A stretch of 64,000 bases of DNA from Ktedonosporobacter rubrisoli (GCF_004208415.1 NZ_CP035758.1:10044001-10108000), one strand, 5' to 3'; shown: positions 45,048 to 54,233, counted from the stretch's first letter. Translations and numbers: made by a program. Notes: generated by a model not told the origin, from the sequence alone.

Positions 45048-45076
45048 ACTCTATCATCGTCTACAAAAATTGTCAA
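45048..45076 (-). promoter_or_regulatory. Promoter of the leuA leader
   Basis: Minus strand TTGACA (45076-45071), 17-base spacer, TAGAGT (45053-45048). Transcription would start near 45040, giving a leader of about 380 bases that includes the leader peptide and attenuator. Confidence 0.65.
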
Positions 45077-45191
45077 CTACCTGCAGACCACGCCCACGGC
45101 TATTTAGTTTTCCTTTTTTGCTCCACCCACCCGCCCGAATAGAAAGGAAAACGGGGATAATCCGCTAGATCGCGGCGCGCCCCGTACCCCA

Positions 45192-45214
45192 GCAGAGGGC
45201 TGGCCGCCCTCTGC
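45192..45214. repeat. GC-rich inverted repeat in the leuA/MFS spacer
   Basis: Perfect 9-bp repeat GCAGAGGGC/GCCCTCTGC with a 5-base loop, inside an unusually GC-rich patch (about 45170-45220) in an AT-richer spacer. No T tract. It could be a dispersed REP-like element; only this copy was noticed. Confidence 0.4.
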
Positions 45215-45313
45215 ACTCCCGCTTTGGTAAAAACTAAATTGCCCTGGGCCACGCCGGTACATGGTTCTCACTATGAAGGTCTTATGAGCAGCGTCATAAT
45301 AAATGCTAATGCA

Positions 45314-46684
45314 TTACTCTACCCCTTTTACGCGGTAGATGGCGCCTGTTCCCAGGATCAGATAAATGACAGTCAATAAGAAGAGCGAAGTATAGCCAAA
45401 ATGGTCAGGTATAGTTCGTAAGAGCTGGAGTACAACGCCGCCAATACTTACCCCGATGACCTGTGGAAGTATGCCTAGCGCCGACCAGATCCCCATAAAC
45501 TTGCCTGCTTCATTTGTTGGTGGCAGTACATCGGTTGTCAGGGCCCAATCGACGCTTGTATAGGCTCCATAGCCAATACCAAAGCATGCCCCAGCCAGCA
45601 AAGCAAAGGTTTGCTGAGGAAAGAAGATAAATATCGCACAGACCAGAGCCATCATTGCCCCTGAAAGATAAACCAATCCTTTGCGTCCCCAATGATCCGA
45701 GGCCCAGCCTGCCAGCAGCGAGGTGGGCAAGGCTGTGAGCATGATAACCGGTTGAAAGAGCGCGCCGTTGAAAAATTCGCCGGAGAAAGGAGTGTTGAAC
45801 AGAAGCGTTTTGACCCCAGGTCCGCCAAACACATCGTCAAAGTAGTACTCAAGGAAGTAATAAATGCTCCAGATTCCCATCATCACAAGAAAGCGCGCCA
45901 GCAGTACCCATGCGAGATCTGGATACGTTGACGGCTTAAAGAAGAATTTTTTTAGAAGCTCCTGGGGGCGAAGCGTGATGTGGCGCTCGCTGGGCAGAGG
46001 AGTTTCTTTGACTGTGAGTACAGTATAGGCCACAAAGATGATTTGCACTGCCGCGATGAGCAGAAAGATCTGCACAATCTCATTGCGATAAAGAGGGAGC
46101 GCATCGTTTTTGTTGACAATGATACCCGCGACGATAGAGCCAGTAATGGTACCGAGCAGATTGAAGAGACCGTTGAAGCCCGATGAGATCCCTCTTTGCT
46201 GTGGCGGAACATTATCTGCGATAATCGCACTCCATGGCGCGTTAGCCAGGTTATTACTGAATTGTAACAAAATAAAGAGCGCTGAGAAAATGAGGAGCAA
46301 GGCGCTGGATGGAAACCAGGATGGAGAGAAGGCGAAGATAACGAGAACAGCGACATTAAGAAAGGTTCCGATAATCATATAAGGGCGGCGACGGCCCATA
46401 CGGAACCTGGCATAGTCAGAGAGTGCGCCCACGAGAGGGTTTACAAGAAAGGCTACGATGGTTCCCCAGTTGACCACAAGGGCAAGGTTAATGCTTTTGT
46501 AGGCCGGATTGAGGAATTTTGCTACCATACTGGGGATGACGACGGCGAGCAGGGCTTGCCAGTGAAATTGATTGGCGAGCCAGAAGATGTTCAAGTTGAC
46601 CTGCCCAAAGAGCGATAGAGGGCGCAGGCTAAGCGTATTGGAGGTTTCAGGAGAGGAATCTCCAGATTTGTCAGTAATCTCCAT
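45314..46684 (-). CDS. Major facilitator superfamily transporter (SLC45/GPH-like)
   Basis: 456-residue inner-membrane carrier with about 12 hydrophobic segments. The loop 2-3 signature NPLVGALSDYARFRMGRRRP is like SLC45/sugar-cation symporters, and LLAGWASDHWGRKGLVYLSG is the matching motif in the second half; PWSAIIADNVPPQQRGISSGF follows the family. Substrate probably a sugar or glycoside, but not proven. Acidic Ser-rich N-terminus. Own promoter upstream (listed). No co-transcribed sugar gene. Confidence 0.85.
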   Translation of the reverse strand: MEITDKSGDSSPETSNTLSLRPLSLFGQVNLNIFWLANQFHWQALLAVVIPSMVAKFLNPAYKSINLALVVNWGTIVAFLVNPLVGALSDYARFRMGRRRPYMIIGTFLNVAVLVIFAFSPSWFPSSALLLIFSALFILLQFSNNLANAPWSAIIADNVPPQQRGISSGFNGLFNLLGTITGSIVAGIIVNKNDALPLYRNEIVQIFLLIAAVQIIFVAYTVLTVKETPLPSERHITLRPQELLKKFFFKPSTYPDLAWVLLARFLVMMGIWSIYYFLEYYFDDVFGGPGVKTLLFNTPFSGEFFNGALFQPVIMLTALPTSLLAGWASDHWGRKGLVYLSGAMMALVCAIFIFFPQQTFALLAGACFGIGYGAYTSVDWALTTDVLPPTNEAGKFMGIWSALGILPQVIGVSIGGVVLQLLRTIPDHFGYTSLFLLTVIYLILGTGAIYRVKGVE

Positions 46685-46751
46685 GGAATTGCTGACCTCT
46701 CTTAACTAAAAGCGATGGAGATAATAAAAGTGTGAATAGGGCTTAACAGCT

Positions 46752-46780
46752 ATTATACTGATGCAGTATGCTGCTGGCAA
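46752..46780 (-). promoter_or_regulatory. Promoter of the MFS gene
   Basis: Minus strand TTGCCA (46780-46775), 17-base spacer, perfect TATAAT (46757-46752), about 68 bases before the start codon. Confidence 0.6.
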
Positions 46781-46805
46781 GCAAGACGAAATGCTGATGG
46801 GGATG

Positions 46806-46844
46806 AAAAAAAGGGAGCAACCTGCGCAGGCTGCTCCCTTTTCT
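46806..46844 (-). terminator. Terminator of trxB
   Basis: Stem AAGGGAGCA/TGCTCCCTT with inner CCTG/CAGG; the minus strand continues with a T-rich run. It lies 24 bases past the trxB stop and isolates it from the MFS promoter. Confidence 0.85.
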
Positions 46845-46867
46845 GTATATGTAAAGTGGCGTGGCTT

Positions 46868-47824
46868 TTAATCCCAACTCTCGATTGTGACGTCTAGACC
46901 CTGGTTGGCCAGCCAATGCTCAGCATCCAGAGCCGCGCGACAGCCATCACCGGCGGCTGTAATCGCCTGGCGATAGCGATGATCGGTCACGTCCCCGGCG
47001 GCAAAAACGCCAGGGATATTTGTCATCGTATGTTCGACCGGTACGATATAGCCGGCCTTGTCCATATCTATGAGCCCCTTGAACAGCTCGGTATTGGGCT
47101 GATGGCCGATAGCCAGGAAGAGACCTTGGACGTCTAGCTTCTGTTCTTCGTCGGTCTTTACATTGCGCAAACGAACGCCGGTAACCTCTTTCTCGCCAAG
47201 GACTTCGGCGATCTCTGAATCCATAATGAAGCTGATCTTAGGATTTTTGCGCGCGCGATCTTGCATGATCTTGCTGGCGCGCAACGAATCGCGGCGGTGG
47301 ACCAGGGTTACATGATTTGCGTAACGCGTCAGAAAGGTTGCCTCTTCCATTGCTGTATCGCCTCCACCTACCACGACAAGATCTTTGTTCTTAAAGAAGA
47401 AGCCATCGCAGGTTGCGCAGGCCGAGACACCACGCCCTTTCAGGCGCTCCTCGCTGGGCAATTGTAGCCACTTGGCGCTAGCTCCTGTGGCTATAATGAT
47501 CGCGTGGGCCCGATACTCGCCCGAGTCGCTAGTAACTACAAACGGCTTCCGGTTGAAATCAACGGCGGTAACATCTTCGGGCAGCATTTCAGCGCCAAAG
47601 CGGCGGGCCTGCTGCTCGAACTTATCCATCATCTCCGGTCCCATAATACCTTCTTCGAAGCCGGGATAGTTTTCGACCTCGCTGGTTTGCATGAGCTGGC
47701 CGCCAGTCTGGTAGCCCTGGAACATCAGGACAGGAAGATTCGCCCGTGATGCATATATCGCCGCCGTGTAGCCGGCCGGACCTGAGCCTATAATGATGAC
47801 TCCATATACTTTTGCCATCGCCAT
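46868..47824 (-). CDS. trxB: Thioredoxin reductase
   Basis: NADPH-dependent flavoprotein reducing thioredoxin, 318 residues. FAD site IIGSGPAGYTAAIYASRA, the redox-active CATCDG, NADPH site VVVGGGDTAMEEATFLTRYA and C-terminal GVFAAGDVTDHRYRQAITAAGDGC. Two ATG codons two apart could start it; GAGG stands 4 bases before the first and 10 before the second. Monocistronic, with its own terminator. Function secure for the family; ferredoxin/flavodoxin reductase relatives lack the CATC pair seen here. Confidence 0.95.
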   Translation of the reverse strand: MAMAKVYGVIIIGSGPAGYTAAIYASRANLPVLMFQGYQTGGQLMQTSEVENYPGFEEGIMGPEMMDKFEQQARRFGAEMLPEDVTAVDFNRKPFVVTSDSGEYRAHAIIIATGASAKWLQLPSEERLKGRGVSACATCDGFFFKNKDLVVVGGGDTAMEEATFLTRYANHVTLVHRRDSLRASKIMQDRARKNPKISFIMDSEIAEVLGEKEVTGVRLRNVKTDEEQKLDVQGLFLAIGHQPNTELFKGLIDMDKAGYIVPVEHTMTNIPGVFAAGDVTDHRYRQAITAAGDGCRAALDAEHWLANQGLDVTIESWD

Positions 47825-48189
47825 GTATCCTCACTTGTTTTTTTTGTGCTTAGATAAGAGCGGGTTTATCTGCCTATATAAACACGAACAGAGCCTTATT
47901 TATGCCCATTCCATCTAGCAATAGCCATCCCGGGTTGACAGCGCTGGATGTTGTCGCCCGGGAAAATATATTTCCTATCTATATAACACGGATCTATTCC
48001 CCAGACAGCCTCTCAAATAGATTCTCATGGCTTGATCCCATTGCTCACCAGGGTTCATGAGGTCCTGTCAGGGATGGCATTGACAGCAATCTGCTGCCTT
48101 CACCCAACCGCGGTCACCAGTTCCCGGTTGCGTCCAATCTACTCCAGCGTGGCTTTACGACTGATGCAGCCAACAAAAAGTGGATGTTG
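47825..48189. other. Intergenic region after the response regulator gene
   Basis: About 365 bases between trxB start and the response regulator stop. A CCCGGG repeat flanks about 22 bases at 47930-47960 and could form a hairpin. No gene or clear terminator seen. Confidence 0.35.
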
Positions 48190-48906
48190 TCAGCCATTAT
48201 CTCTGTCGGGAAATGCCTGCTCTCCTTCTTGCAGCGGAAGGAGGCCTCGCTTTATCGCTACAGTAACGGCTGAGGTTCGTGAGTCCACATCAAGTTTGGT
48301 ATAGATGTTGGTGAGGTAAGCCCAGATTGTGCGCTCACTCACCTTAAGGCTCCTGGCTATCTCCTTGTTGCGCTGGCCTTGCGCTACTGCAGCCAGTACC
48401 TCTAATTCGCGCTCAGTCAAGTTTGTTTTGCTACGCTTACGCCCTGCTGGAGCGAGTGGAGCGGGATAGGTGGGTGTAGTATGCTCAAGCACCCTTTTCA
48501 TGATCGCTGCTTGCAGCAGAATCTCGCCACGGGCTGCGGCGACAATGGCGTCATGCAATGTTTCTAACGTCGTATCTTTGAGCAGATACCCGTGAGCTCC
48601 TGCCTGCAGTCCTTTGATCATCAAATCATCCTCGTTGTATGTTGTTAGAATGAGCACAGCGATTTCCGGCCAATGCTGACGAATATAGGTTAAGGCCTCC
48701 AGGCCATCCATGACAGGCATGCGCAGATCCATCAGCACTACATCGGGCCGTAAAGTCTCAGCAAGCTGGATTGCCTCTTTGCCATCATTAGCCTCGCCTA
48801 CTAGTTCCATGCCTTCTCCCATACGGAGCATCATGCGTAGTCCCATGCGTACCATTAAATGATCGTCAGCAATCACTATACGAATTGGTAAAGATCGTTC
48901 GCTCAT
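48190..48906 (-). CDS. NarL/LuxR-family response regulator
   Basis: Receiver plus DNA-binding output, about 238 residues. IVIADDHLMVRMGL, phosphoacceptor Asp in VVLMDLRMPVMDG, switch Thr region LILTTYNEDD, Lys in LLKDTTLE; then a LuxR HTH (LTERELEVLAAVAQGQRNKE, SERTIWAYLTNIYTKLDV). The ATG at 48906 directly follows the kinase stop (2-base gap) and has AGGAAAG upstream, so it is preferred over the frame start at 48954. Probably controls the divergent ABC/metalloprotease genes through the palindrome at 50431. Confidence 0.92.
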   Translation of the reverse strand: MSERSLPIRIVIADDHLMVRMGLRMMLRMGEGMELVGEANDGKEAIQLAETLRPDVVLMDLRMPVMDGLEALTYIRQHWPEIAVLILTTYNEDDLMIKGLQAGAHGYLLKDTTLETLHDAIVAAARGEILLQAAIMKRVLEHTTPTYPAPLAPAGRKRSKTNLTERELEVLAAVAQGQRNKEIARSLKVSERTIWAYLTNIYTKLDVDSRTSAVTVAIKRGLLPLQEGEQAFPDRDNG

Positions 48907-48908
48907 AA

Positions 48909-50330
48909 TCAGGTGCTTTCCTTGCGGTTTGGCAGCAAATCTGCGCCAAACCATCTTGACATAAATGACGGTTCATCCATATGAGCGCTTATGGCCGCTT
49001 CTGTGAGTGCCTCTGCCGGCGTGGATTGAGGCTTCCTGTTTCTTCTCTCTCCCTCATCAATAGGGATGCAGAGATGGATCTTGGTCCCTTTACCTGGTAC
49101 GCTGTCGATGATAAGTTCACCTCCTAACAAATGGGCACGTTCACGCATACCTATGAGGCCATAATGCCCGGCAGAAATTGTTTCAGGCGCGTTGGCGAAG
49201 CCAATCCCATCATCTCCGATCGTAATTTCGAGAACTCCTGCTACTAATGAAGTCGTGATCCACACCTTTTTCGCTAAAGCATGACGCGCAATATTCGTTA
49301 ATCCTTCTGAAATTACGCACCTGACTTGTTCACAAAGCGCTGTCGGTACATGGGCAAGCGCAGCGAGCTCGACATGGCAGCTCGACCAGGCCCCACCATT
49401 GAGACGCTCCATCTCTTGCTGCACCTTCTGGGCCAGGGTTTTAGGAGAAATCTCATCATTACGCAGGTCGGCAATTGTGCCTCGCACATCTATGAGAGCA
49501 AGGCGTGCCTCAGGCAATGATTGTTCAACCATTTCCAATACCTCGGCATACCGCCGTGAAATCAACCCTGCCTGAATTGCCTCCAGTTGCATCAATAGAC
49601 CGGCCAACTGCTGGGCTAGCGTATCGTGCAGGTCGCGCGCCACGCTCTCTCGTTCGGCGATCCTGCTGAGTTGGACGATGTGCTCGGTGGAGAACCGTAA
49701 GCGGAGATGAGCTGTTGCCAGTTCATCATAGGCAAGGCTTAGTTGCTTTGCCGCCTGCATATGTTGGCGGTAAAGTAATAAATAGCCCACGACGAAGAGC
49801 GCCGTGGCCAGATAGCTTGGCAACAGACCACTGACAGCTTCCCAGTAGAAAGCGCTTGTATTCGCCTTGTTCAGCAGTGGCGAGATTTCTGTAAACAGCG
49901 CCAGCAAAAGGAGTAGGATAGAGCCAATAGCTACATGCAACACTTTACCTGGCTGTTTAAGTATGACGATTGCTGCCAGCGTCAGGGTGAGGTAGAGGCT
50001 GAGCGCAACATTCATCTGATGTAAAATCAAACTACAGGCGAGGGCTATTCCCCCTTCGAGCAGAAAATAGAGCCAGGCGAAGCGAGAGCTGATCCGTCCT
50101 GAGAGACCGATCCATAGTAGCACTCCATAAAGGAGCAACAGCGGGGTAAAGATGCCAATATGCAAGAGGTTGCTGCTATCTATCTTCAAGCCTTGCTGGA
50201 TGAAAAGAGCGGGTCTGCCCTGATATATCCCACTTACTGTAGTAATACCCCAAACCCCCCAGATATAGACCACACCTATCCAGAAAAGAAACAACCAGCG
50301 CAAAGCGCGCGAAAGCGGTGTGCTCTTCAT
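48909..50330 (-). CDS. NarL-family sensor histidine kinase
   Basis: 473 residues. N-terminal half has about six membrane segments and no sizeable external loop (7TM/intramembrane-sensing style), then a HisKA_3 domain with the phosphorylated His in ARDLHDTLAQQLAGLLMQLE and an HATPase domain (SEGLTNIARHA, IGDDGIGF, YGLIGMRERAHLLGGEL). A C-terminal tail of about 45 residues follows. Immediately upstream of its regulator. The lack of a sensor domain and the divergent ABC exporter resemble bacterial envelope or peptide-stress systems; ligand unknown. Confidence 0.9.
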   Translation of the reverse strand: MKSTPLSRALRWLFLFWIGVVYIWGVWGITTVSGIYQGRPALFIQQGLKIDSSNLLHIGIFTPLLLLYGVLLWIGLSGRISSRFAWLYFLLEGGIALACSLILHQMNVALSLYLTLTLAAIVILKQPGKVLHVAIGSILLLLLALFTEISPLLNKANTSAFYWEAVSGLLPSYLATALFVVGYLLLYRQHMQAAKQLSLAYDELATAHLRLRFSTEHIVQLSRIAERESVARDLHDTLAQQLAGLLMQLEAIQAGLISRRYAEVLEMVEQSLPEARLALIDVRGTIADLRNDEISPKTLAQKVQQEMERLNGGAWSSCHVELAALAHVPTALCEQVRCVISEGLTNIARHALAKKVWITTSLVAGVLEITIGDDGIGFANAPETISAGHYGLIGMRERAHLLGGELIIDSVPGKGTKIHLCIPIDEGERRNRKPQSTPAEALTEAAISAHMDEPSFMSRWFGADLLPNRKEST

Positions 50331-50430
50331 TGTGTTTATCCTTCGTAAGCGTGAAGTTCAATGTTTGCTGAACAGGTTATGCTCAATCTTTTCACTAGAG
50401 TATAGCAGACCTCTCGGTGTAAAAACAGGG

Positions 50431-50452
50431 AGAACTCTACATGTAGAGTTCT
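50431..50452. promoter_or_regulatory. 22-bp perfect palindrome, likely operator
   Basis: Half-site AGAACTCTACA with its exact complement, no spacer, in the 223-base gap between the divergent kinase and ABC genes. Symmetric sites of this length fit dimeric NarL-type regulators. A second hairpin (GCAGGC 50460-50465 with 50474-50479, then TAGACTTTTCT) follows and may attenuate the ABC transcript. Confidence 0.6.
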
Positions 50453-50553
50453 ACGATGCGCAGGCTCCAGGATGCCTGCTAGACTTTTCTGCAAGGAGCA
50501 ACAGAGCTCCAGGGTTCCTCTTCACAGACGCAGGAGAAAGGTGGTAGCACATT

Positions 50554-52500
50554 GTGTTACAGATTCGTCACCTCAAAAAAACCTATCAACCGGGAACGCA
50601 AGCAAGTGTTATTGCGTTGAACGATATTAATCTGGCATTTGACCAGGGCGAATTTGTCTGTATCCTTGGAAAATCCGGGTCGGGCAAGTCGACGTTCTTG
50701 AACCTGCTGGCAGGACTGGATTATCCAACAGAAGGAGAGATTCTTATCAAGTCCAGCAATATTTCTCAGTTAAAGGACCGGGAAATAGCCAACTTCAGAA
50801 AGGATAGCATCGGGTTTATCTTTCAGGATTTTCAGCTCCTCGAACACTTGACAGCCGTTGAGAATGTGGAACTTGGGCTAATGATGTTTCCTCTTTCCCA
50901 ACGCGAGAAGCGCAAAAGGGCGCTGCAAGCGCTCCAGGAAGTAGGGCTGGAGATGAGGGCTTCTTCCAGAGCAGCTACTTTATCCGGCGGAGAAAAACAA
51001 CGTGTAGCAATCGCTCGTGCCCTTGTGAAGGACCCTGATATCGTGATTGCCGATGAGCCCAGTGGAGCGCTGGATTCCAAAACTTCGGAGCTTATATTCA
51101 GCTTGCTCCAAAAGATCGCCCAGGCTGGCAAATTAGTTATCGTCGTGACACACGACAATGACGCCTTAAGATATGCTACCCATCTTGTAGAACTGAGGGA
51201 TGGAGTAGTAATTACCGATCAGATGTTGCCCTACCAGCAGCTAGAAGCGCTGCCAGCTGAGCCCAAACCACAAAGGCCTGCCCTGCCAAAGCAGAGGAGT
51301 TCCGATCCTCTTACGCCTTTTCGTCTTTCGGCAAAGCAGATCCTTGAGAAAAAGTGGAGGTATGTTCTTGTCTCTATCGGGATGGTAATCGGTATTGCCG
51401 GGCTGGCATCTGCTTTGAACCTGAACAATGGAATTGCAGCTTATATGGCCTACGCCAGGCAAAGAATCGTAGATGACAGTAAACTCACCTTTATTAAACA
51501 AGGTCAAATGAATTTCAACGACTCTCTCCACATCGAGCATGATCCTCGCGTCAGGCTGGTACAAGATGAATATGAGCTGAATGGAAAAATCCTCTGGCAT
51601 CAACAAGAAATTGATCTCAAGCTCGATCCGCTCCTCCAACAGAAGTACTGGGGACTCTATACCACTCCGCGTGTCATCGCCGGAAGCTTGCCCAAAGACG
51701 GGACAGACGAAATTGCGCTTTCTGCCACTATCGCGCAAAGATTGCTAGGAGGCTCGGATTTTCAACGTTTGATCGGCACAAAGATCGAGCTAAAGTCACT
51801 GGCTCTTGATCCTTTCAATGCCTATCCTGCACGCTGGAATGAGCAAACCTTTACGGTGACTGGCGTGACCGAGAAAACCTTGATTGGGGAAGATCATGGC
51901 TATCTTCCCTATGCAACAGACAAAGATTTAGTAAGGAGATCGCAGTTTTTAGGCAAAAACGCCGATATTCCCACCAACCAGTTAAGTGTCTATCTCGCCA
52001 ATAGCCAGGATGTGCCCGGTATTGTCAAGACCTTTAGAGGGGAATATACCGTGGTCACACCTGAGGATGTTTTAAAAGATTTAACCAATCTTTTTCAAAA
52101 CTTTACCCTGATTATCCTCTCGGCCTCATTGTTGATCCTATTCATCGCAGTGCTCATGATCGGGATCATCCTCTACATTAGCGTATTGGAAAGGCTGCAA
52201 GAAATCGGCTTGCTCATTTCACTGGGAGCCACCCGAAACGATATCAAGAAGCTCTTCTTGGCCGAAGCGTTGCTGCTAGGGCTCTTTGCCTCTATACTCG
52301 GCATCGTTCTCTCCCTGATAGCGCAGTTGGTCGTCAATCCCCTTATCACTGCCTATATGAACTATGCCCTGCTCCAACCAAGTGTCGTGACGCTGGGCAG
52401 CACCATCGCTATAGCCATGATAGTAAGCTTTGCCGCAAGTCTCATTCCGGCAAGCAAAGCCGCCAGGCTCTCGGCAATTGAACTGTTACGAAGACACTAG
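50554..52500 (+). CDS. MacB-type ABC transporter, ATPase fused to FtsX-like permease
   Basis: Residues 1-225: ABC ATPase with Walker A LGKSGSGKSTFLNLLAG, signature LSGGEKQRVAIARAL, Walker B IVIADEPSGALD and the MacB/LolD-type D-loop region. Residues about 265-648: permease with one N-terminal membrane helix, a periplasmic-type region of about 240 residues, and three C-terminal helices of FtsX type (LERLQEIGLLISLGATRNDI, IPASKAARLSAIELLRRH). GTG start with GGAGAAAGG 13 bases upstream. Such transporters export or act mechanically on peptides, lipoproteins or toxins. It is followed 14 bases later by a lipoprotein metalloprotease and faces a two-component system. Confidence 0.92.
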   Translation: MLQIRHLKKTYQPGTQASVIALNDINLAFDQGEFVCILGKSGSGKSTFLNLLAGLDYPTEGEILIKSSNISQLKDREIANFRKDSIGFIFQDFQLLEHLTAVENVELGLMMFPLSQREKRKRALQALQEVGLEMRASSRAATLSGGEKQRVAIARALVKDPDIVIADEPSGALDSKTSELIFSLLQKIAQAGKLVIVVTHDNDALRYATHLVELRDGVVITDQMLPYQQLEALPAEPKPQRPALPKQRSSDPLTPFRLSAKQILEKKWRYVLVSIGMVIGIAGLASALNLNNGIAAYMAYARQRIVDDSKLTFIKQGQMNFNDSLHIEHDPRVRLVQDEYELNGKILWHQQEIDLKLDPLLQQKYWGLYTTPRVIAGSLPKDGTDEIALSATIAQRLLGGSDFQRLIGTKIELKSLALDPFNAYPARWNEQTFTVTGVTEKTLIGEDHGYLPYATDKDLVRRSQFLGKNADIPTNQLSVYLANSQDVPGIVKTFRGEYTVVTPEDVLKDLTNLFQNFTLIILSASLLILFIAVLMIGIILYISVLERLQEIGLLISLGATRNDIKKLFLAEALLLGLFASILGIVLSLIAQLVVNPLITAYMNYALLQPSVVTLGSTIAIAMIVSFAASLIPASKAARLSAIELLRRH

Positions 52501-52514
52501 CAAAGGTATTTTAT

Positions 52515-53978
52515 ATGAAACAGAAACGCTCTTTACTCCTGCTCATGCTGTTAGTGCTCATGCTTTTGAGTGCCTGCGCACAACAAGCTCCTGTACAAAA
52601 ACCAGCAAGTCCACCAGCAGGTACAAAAGATACAAAGGCATCCTCAAGCCAGCTTCCACAGTGGATCAAGCTCGCACTGCCAGGCATAGCCAGAGATCTT
52701 GACCAGATTCTCATCAAGAATGCTGACAAATTATGGCCGCACTTTCTCATGCAAGACAAGCAAATTCTGCTTGTAAGCAATTTGAATCAAGCGGCTTATC
52801 TCATCAACAGCCAGAATGCCAAAATCGCGCGTCCAAATGAGGTTGTTGAGTATGCCACTACTTCTCTTCCCTCCAACTTGTTAACAACACCATTTAGCCC
52901 ACGTATGTTCAACGATCGAGTGACGTACGTGTTCAACGTTGACCTGCTGACTTTGGGCGCGAAAAGTATGAATGATCTGCACGATCAAGTGTTTCGTGTG
53001 GTTGTTCATGAGGCTACCCACTATGCCTTGCAGCCTATGCTCGAAAAAGGTGGTAAGATCGTTACCCTTGAGGACGTGAAAGCTCCTCGCGTCGATACCT
53101 ACCCAATCCCTTATTCGTCCCGACGAGCTCGTGCCCAGATGTGGCACTTTTATCACGAGGCGTTAGTAACTACGGATTCCGCGAAGAAGAAGCAGAATAT
53201 CCAGTTTGGAAACTACTTCTTTGCGCAGTATTTGCAAGAGGAAGCAAGTAACAGGAGTGATAGCCAGATGGATATTATTGAAGGTCAGGCACGCTATATG
53301 GAATTTCGTGCGCTGGCACTCTTGCATCATCCCGATGCCTCTTCGGCTGTTCTGAACGAGGAAGCCGCAGCGTTATTTGCCTCCACCTATACCGATGCCT
53401 CCCTCTCTAAATTCACCAAGCAGGACGAGTATTACGAGATTGGAGCAGCTGCCTTTGCACTCATGTTGCAAATGAACTTTGAGCCGAGCTTTACGCAGCC
53501 TGATCAGTTCCTTCTTGATCACGTTGGCAGTGCTGTAACTGCTGGAGACACGCAGTTGGACAAGGAAATAACTAGCTATTATGAAAAACAAAATCAGCAA
53601 CTGAAAGCAACTATAGATCAAATTACCTCCCAATGGCATGATAAAGCTTTCGTCAGGATCAAAATTCCTCAGAAGCCGGGTACTGACAAGAAGAACAGAA
53701 GTGAAGCGATAGGAGATTATATTGCATGTCAATTAGATGGTCAGTCGATGTGGATCGAAACAATATTCCAACAAGAAATTGAGGTGGGTGACAGTCGCAT
53801 TCGCCTGAGCTCGGTAAAAATAGTAGCGCCAGCGTCCGACCGCTCGTACCTCTACACGCTGGTTCCTAGAGGTGACTTGGAGATTCAGAACGGAGAACTC
53901 ACCATCCGAACTGACCAGGTTCAAATGTATAATGCCAGATTTCAGCAGCACGATGGGGTCTACGAGATCACCGCATAG
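52515..53978 (+). CDS. Lipoprotein with HExxH zinc-metalloprotease motif
   Basis: 487 residues. Signal peptide ending in lipobox LLSAC at about 20. Zinc site HEATH (His165-Glu166-His169) in VVVHEATHYALQPM; a likely third ligand is Glu256 in IIEGQARYMEFRAL, 87 residues on, giving a gluzincin-like layout. C-terminal third is beta-rich without a known motif. Co-transcribed with the ABC transporter (14-base gap) and thus likely under the divergent two-component system. Proteolysis of exported peptides or envelope proteins is inferred; no family name is recognised. Confidence 0.8.
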   Translation: MKQKRSLLLLMLLVLMLLSACAQQAPVQKPASPPAGTKDTKASSSQLPQWIKLALPGIARDLDQILIKNADKLWPHFLMQDKQILLVSNLNQAAYLINSQNAKIARPNEVVEYATTSLPSNLLTTPFSPRMFNDRVTYVFNVDLLTLGAKSMNDLHDQVFRVVVHEATHYALQPMLEKGGKIVTLEDVKAPRVDTYPIPYSSRRARAQMWHFYHEALVTTDSAKKKQNIQFGNYFFAQYLQEEASNRSDSQMDIIEGQARYMEFRALALLHHPDASSAVLNEEAAALFASTYTDASLSKFTKQDEYYEIGAAAFALMLQMNFEPSFTQPDQFLLDHVGSAVTAGDTQLDKEITSYYEKQNQQLKATIDQITSQWHDKAFVRIKIPQKPGTDKKNRSEAIGDYIACQLDGQSMWIETIFQQEIEVGDSRIRLSSVKIVAPASDRSYLYTLVPRGDLEIQNGELTIRTDQVQMYNARFQQHDGVYEITA

Positions 53979-54100
53979 GGGCTATCTACCTGTCTCGTCA
54001 GCCTTCCAGGGGCAGGCACATTATGTTCCCGCTCCTTATTTCAGTGATCTCCCGGGTTTATGCTTGCCCCGTTGAGGCCTGGCTGCGCGTTGACAATAAC

Positions 54101-54132
54101 CTTTGGCAAAGGTCATATGGCCCTTGCCAAAG
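54101..54132 (+). terminator. Hairpin after the metalloprotease gene
   Basis: CTTTGGCAA (54101-54109) pairs perfectly with TTGCCAAAG (54124-54132). No T tract follows, so termination is uncertain. It lies about 120 bases past the metalloprotease stop and 100 before the Nudix gene. Confidence 0.45.
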
Positions 54133-54233
54133 CCCGGCTCGCCCTGTATGCTACAGGCGGACAGGTGGATTTTATAAACTCTGCAGACATTGCAGAGAGC
54201 AAAGAGAAAAAATAGAGAGAGAAAGAGCTGAGC

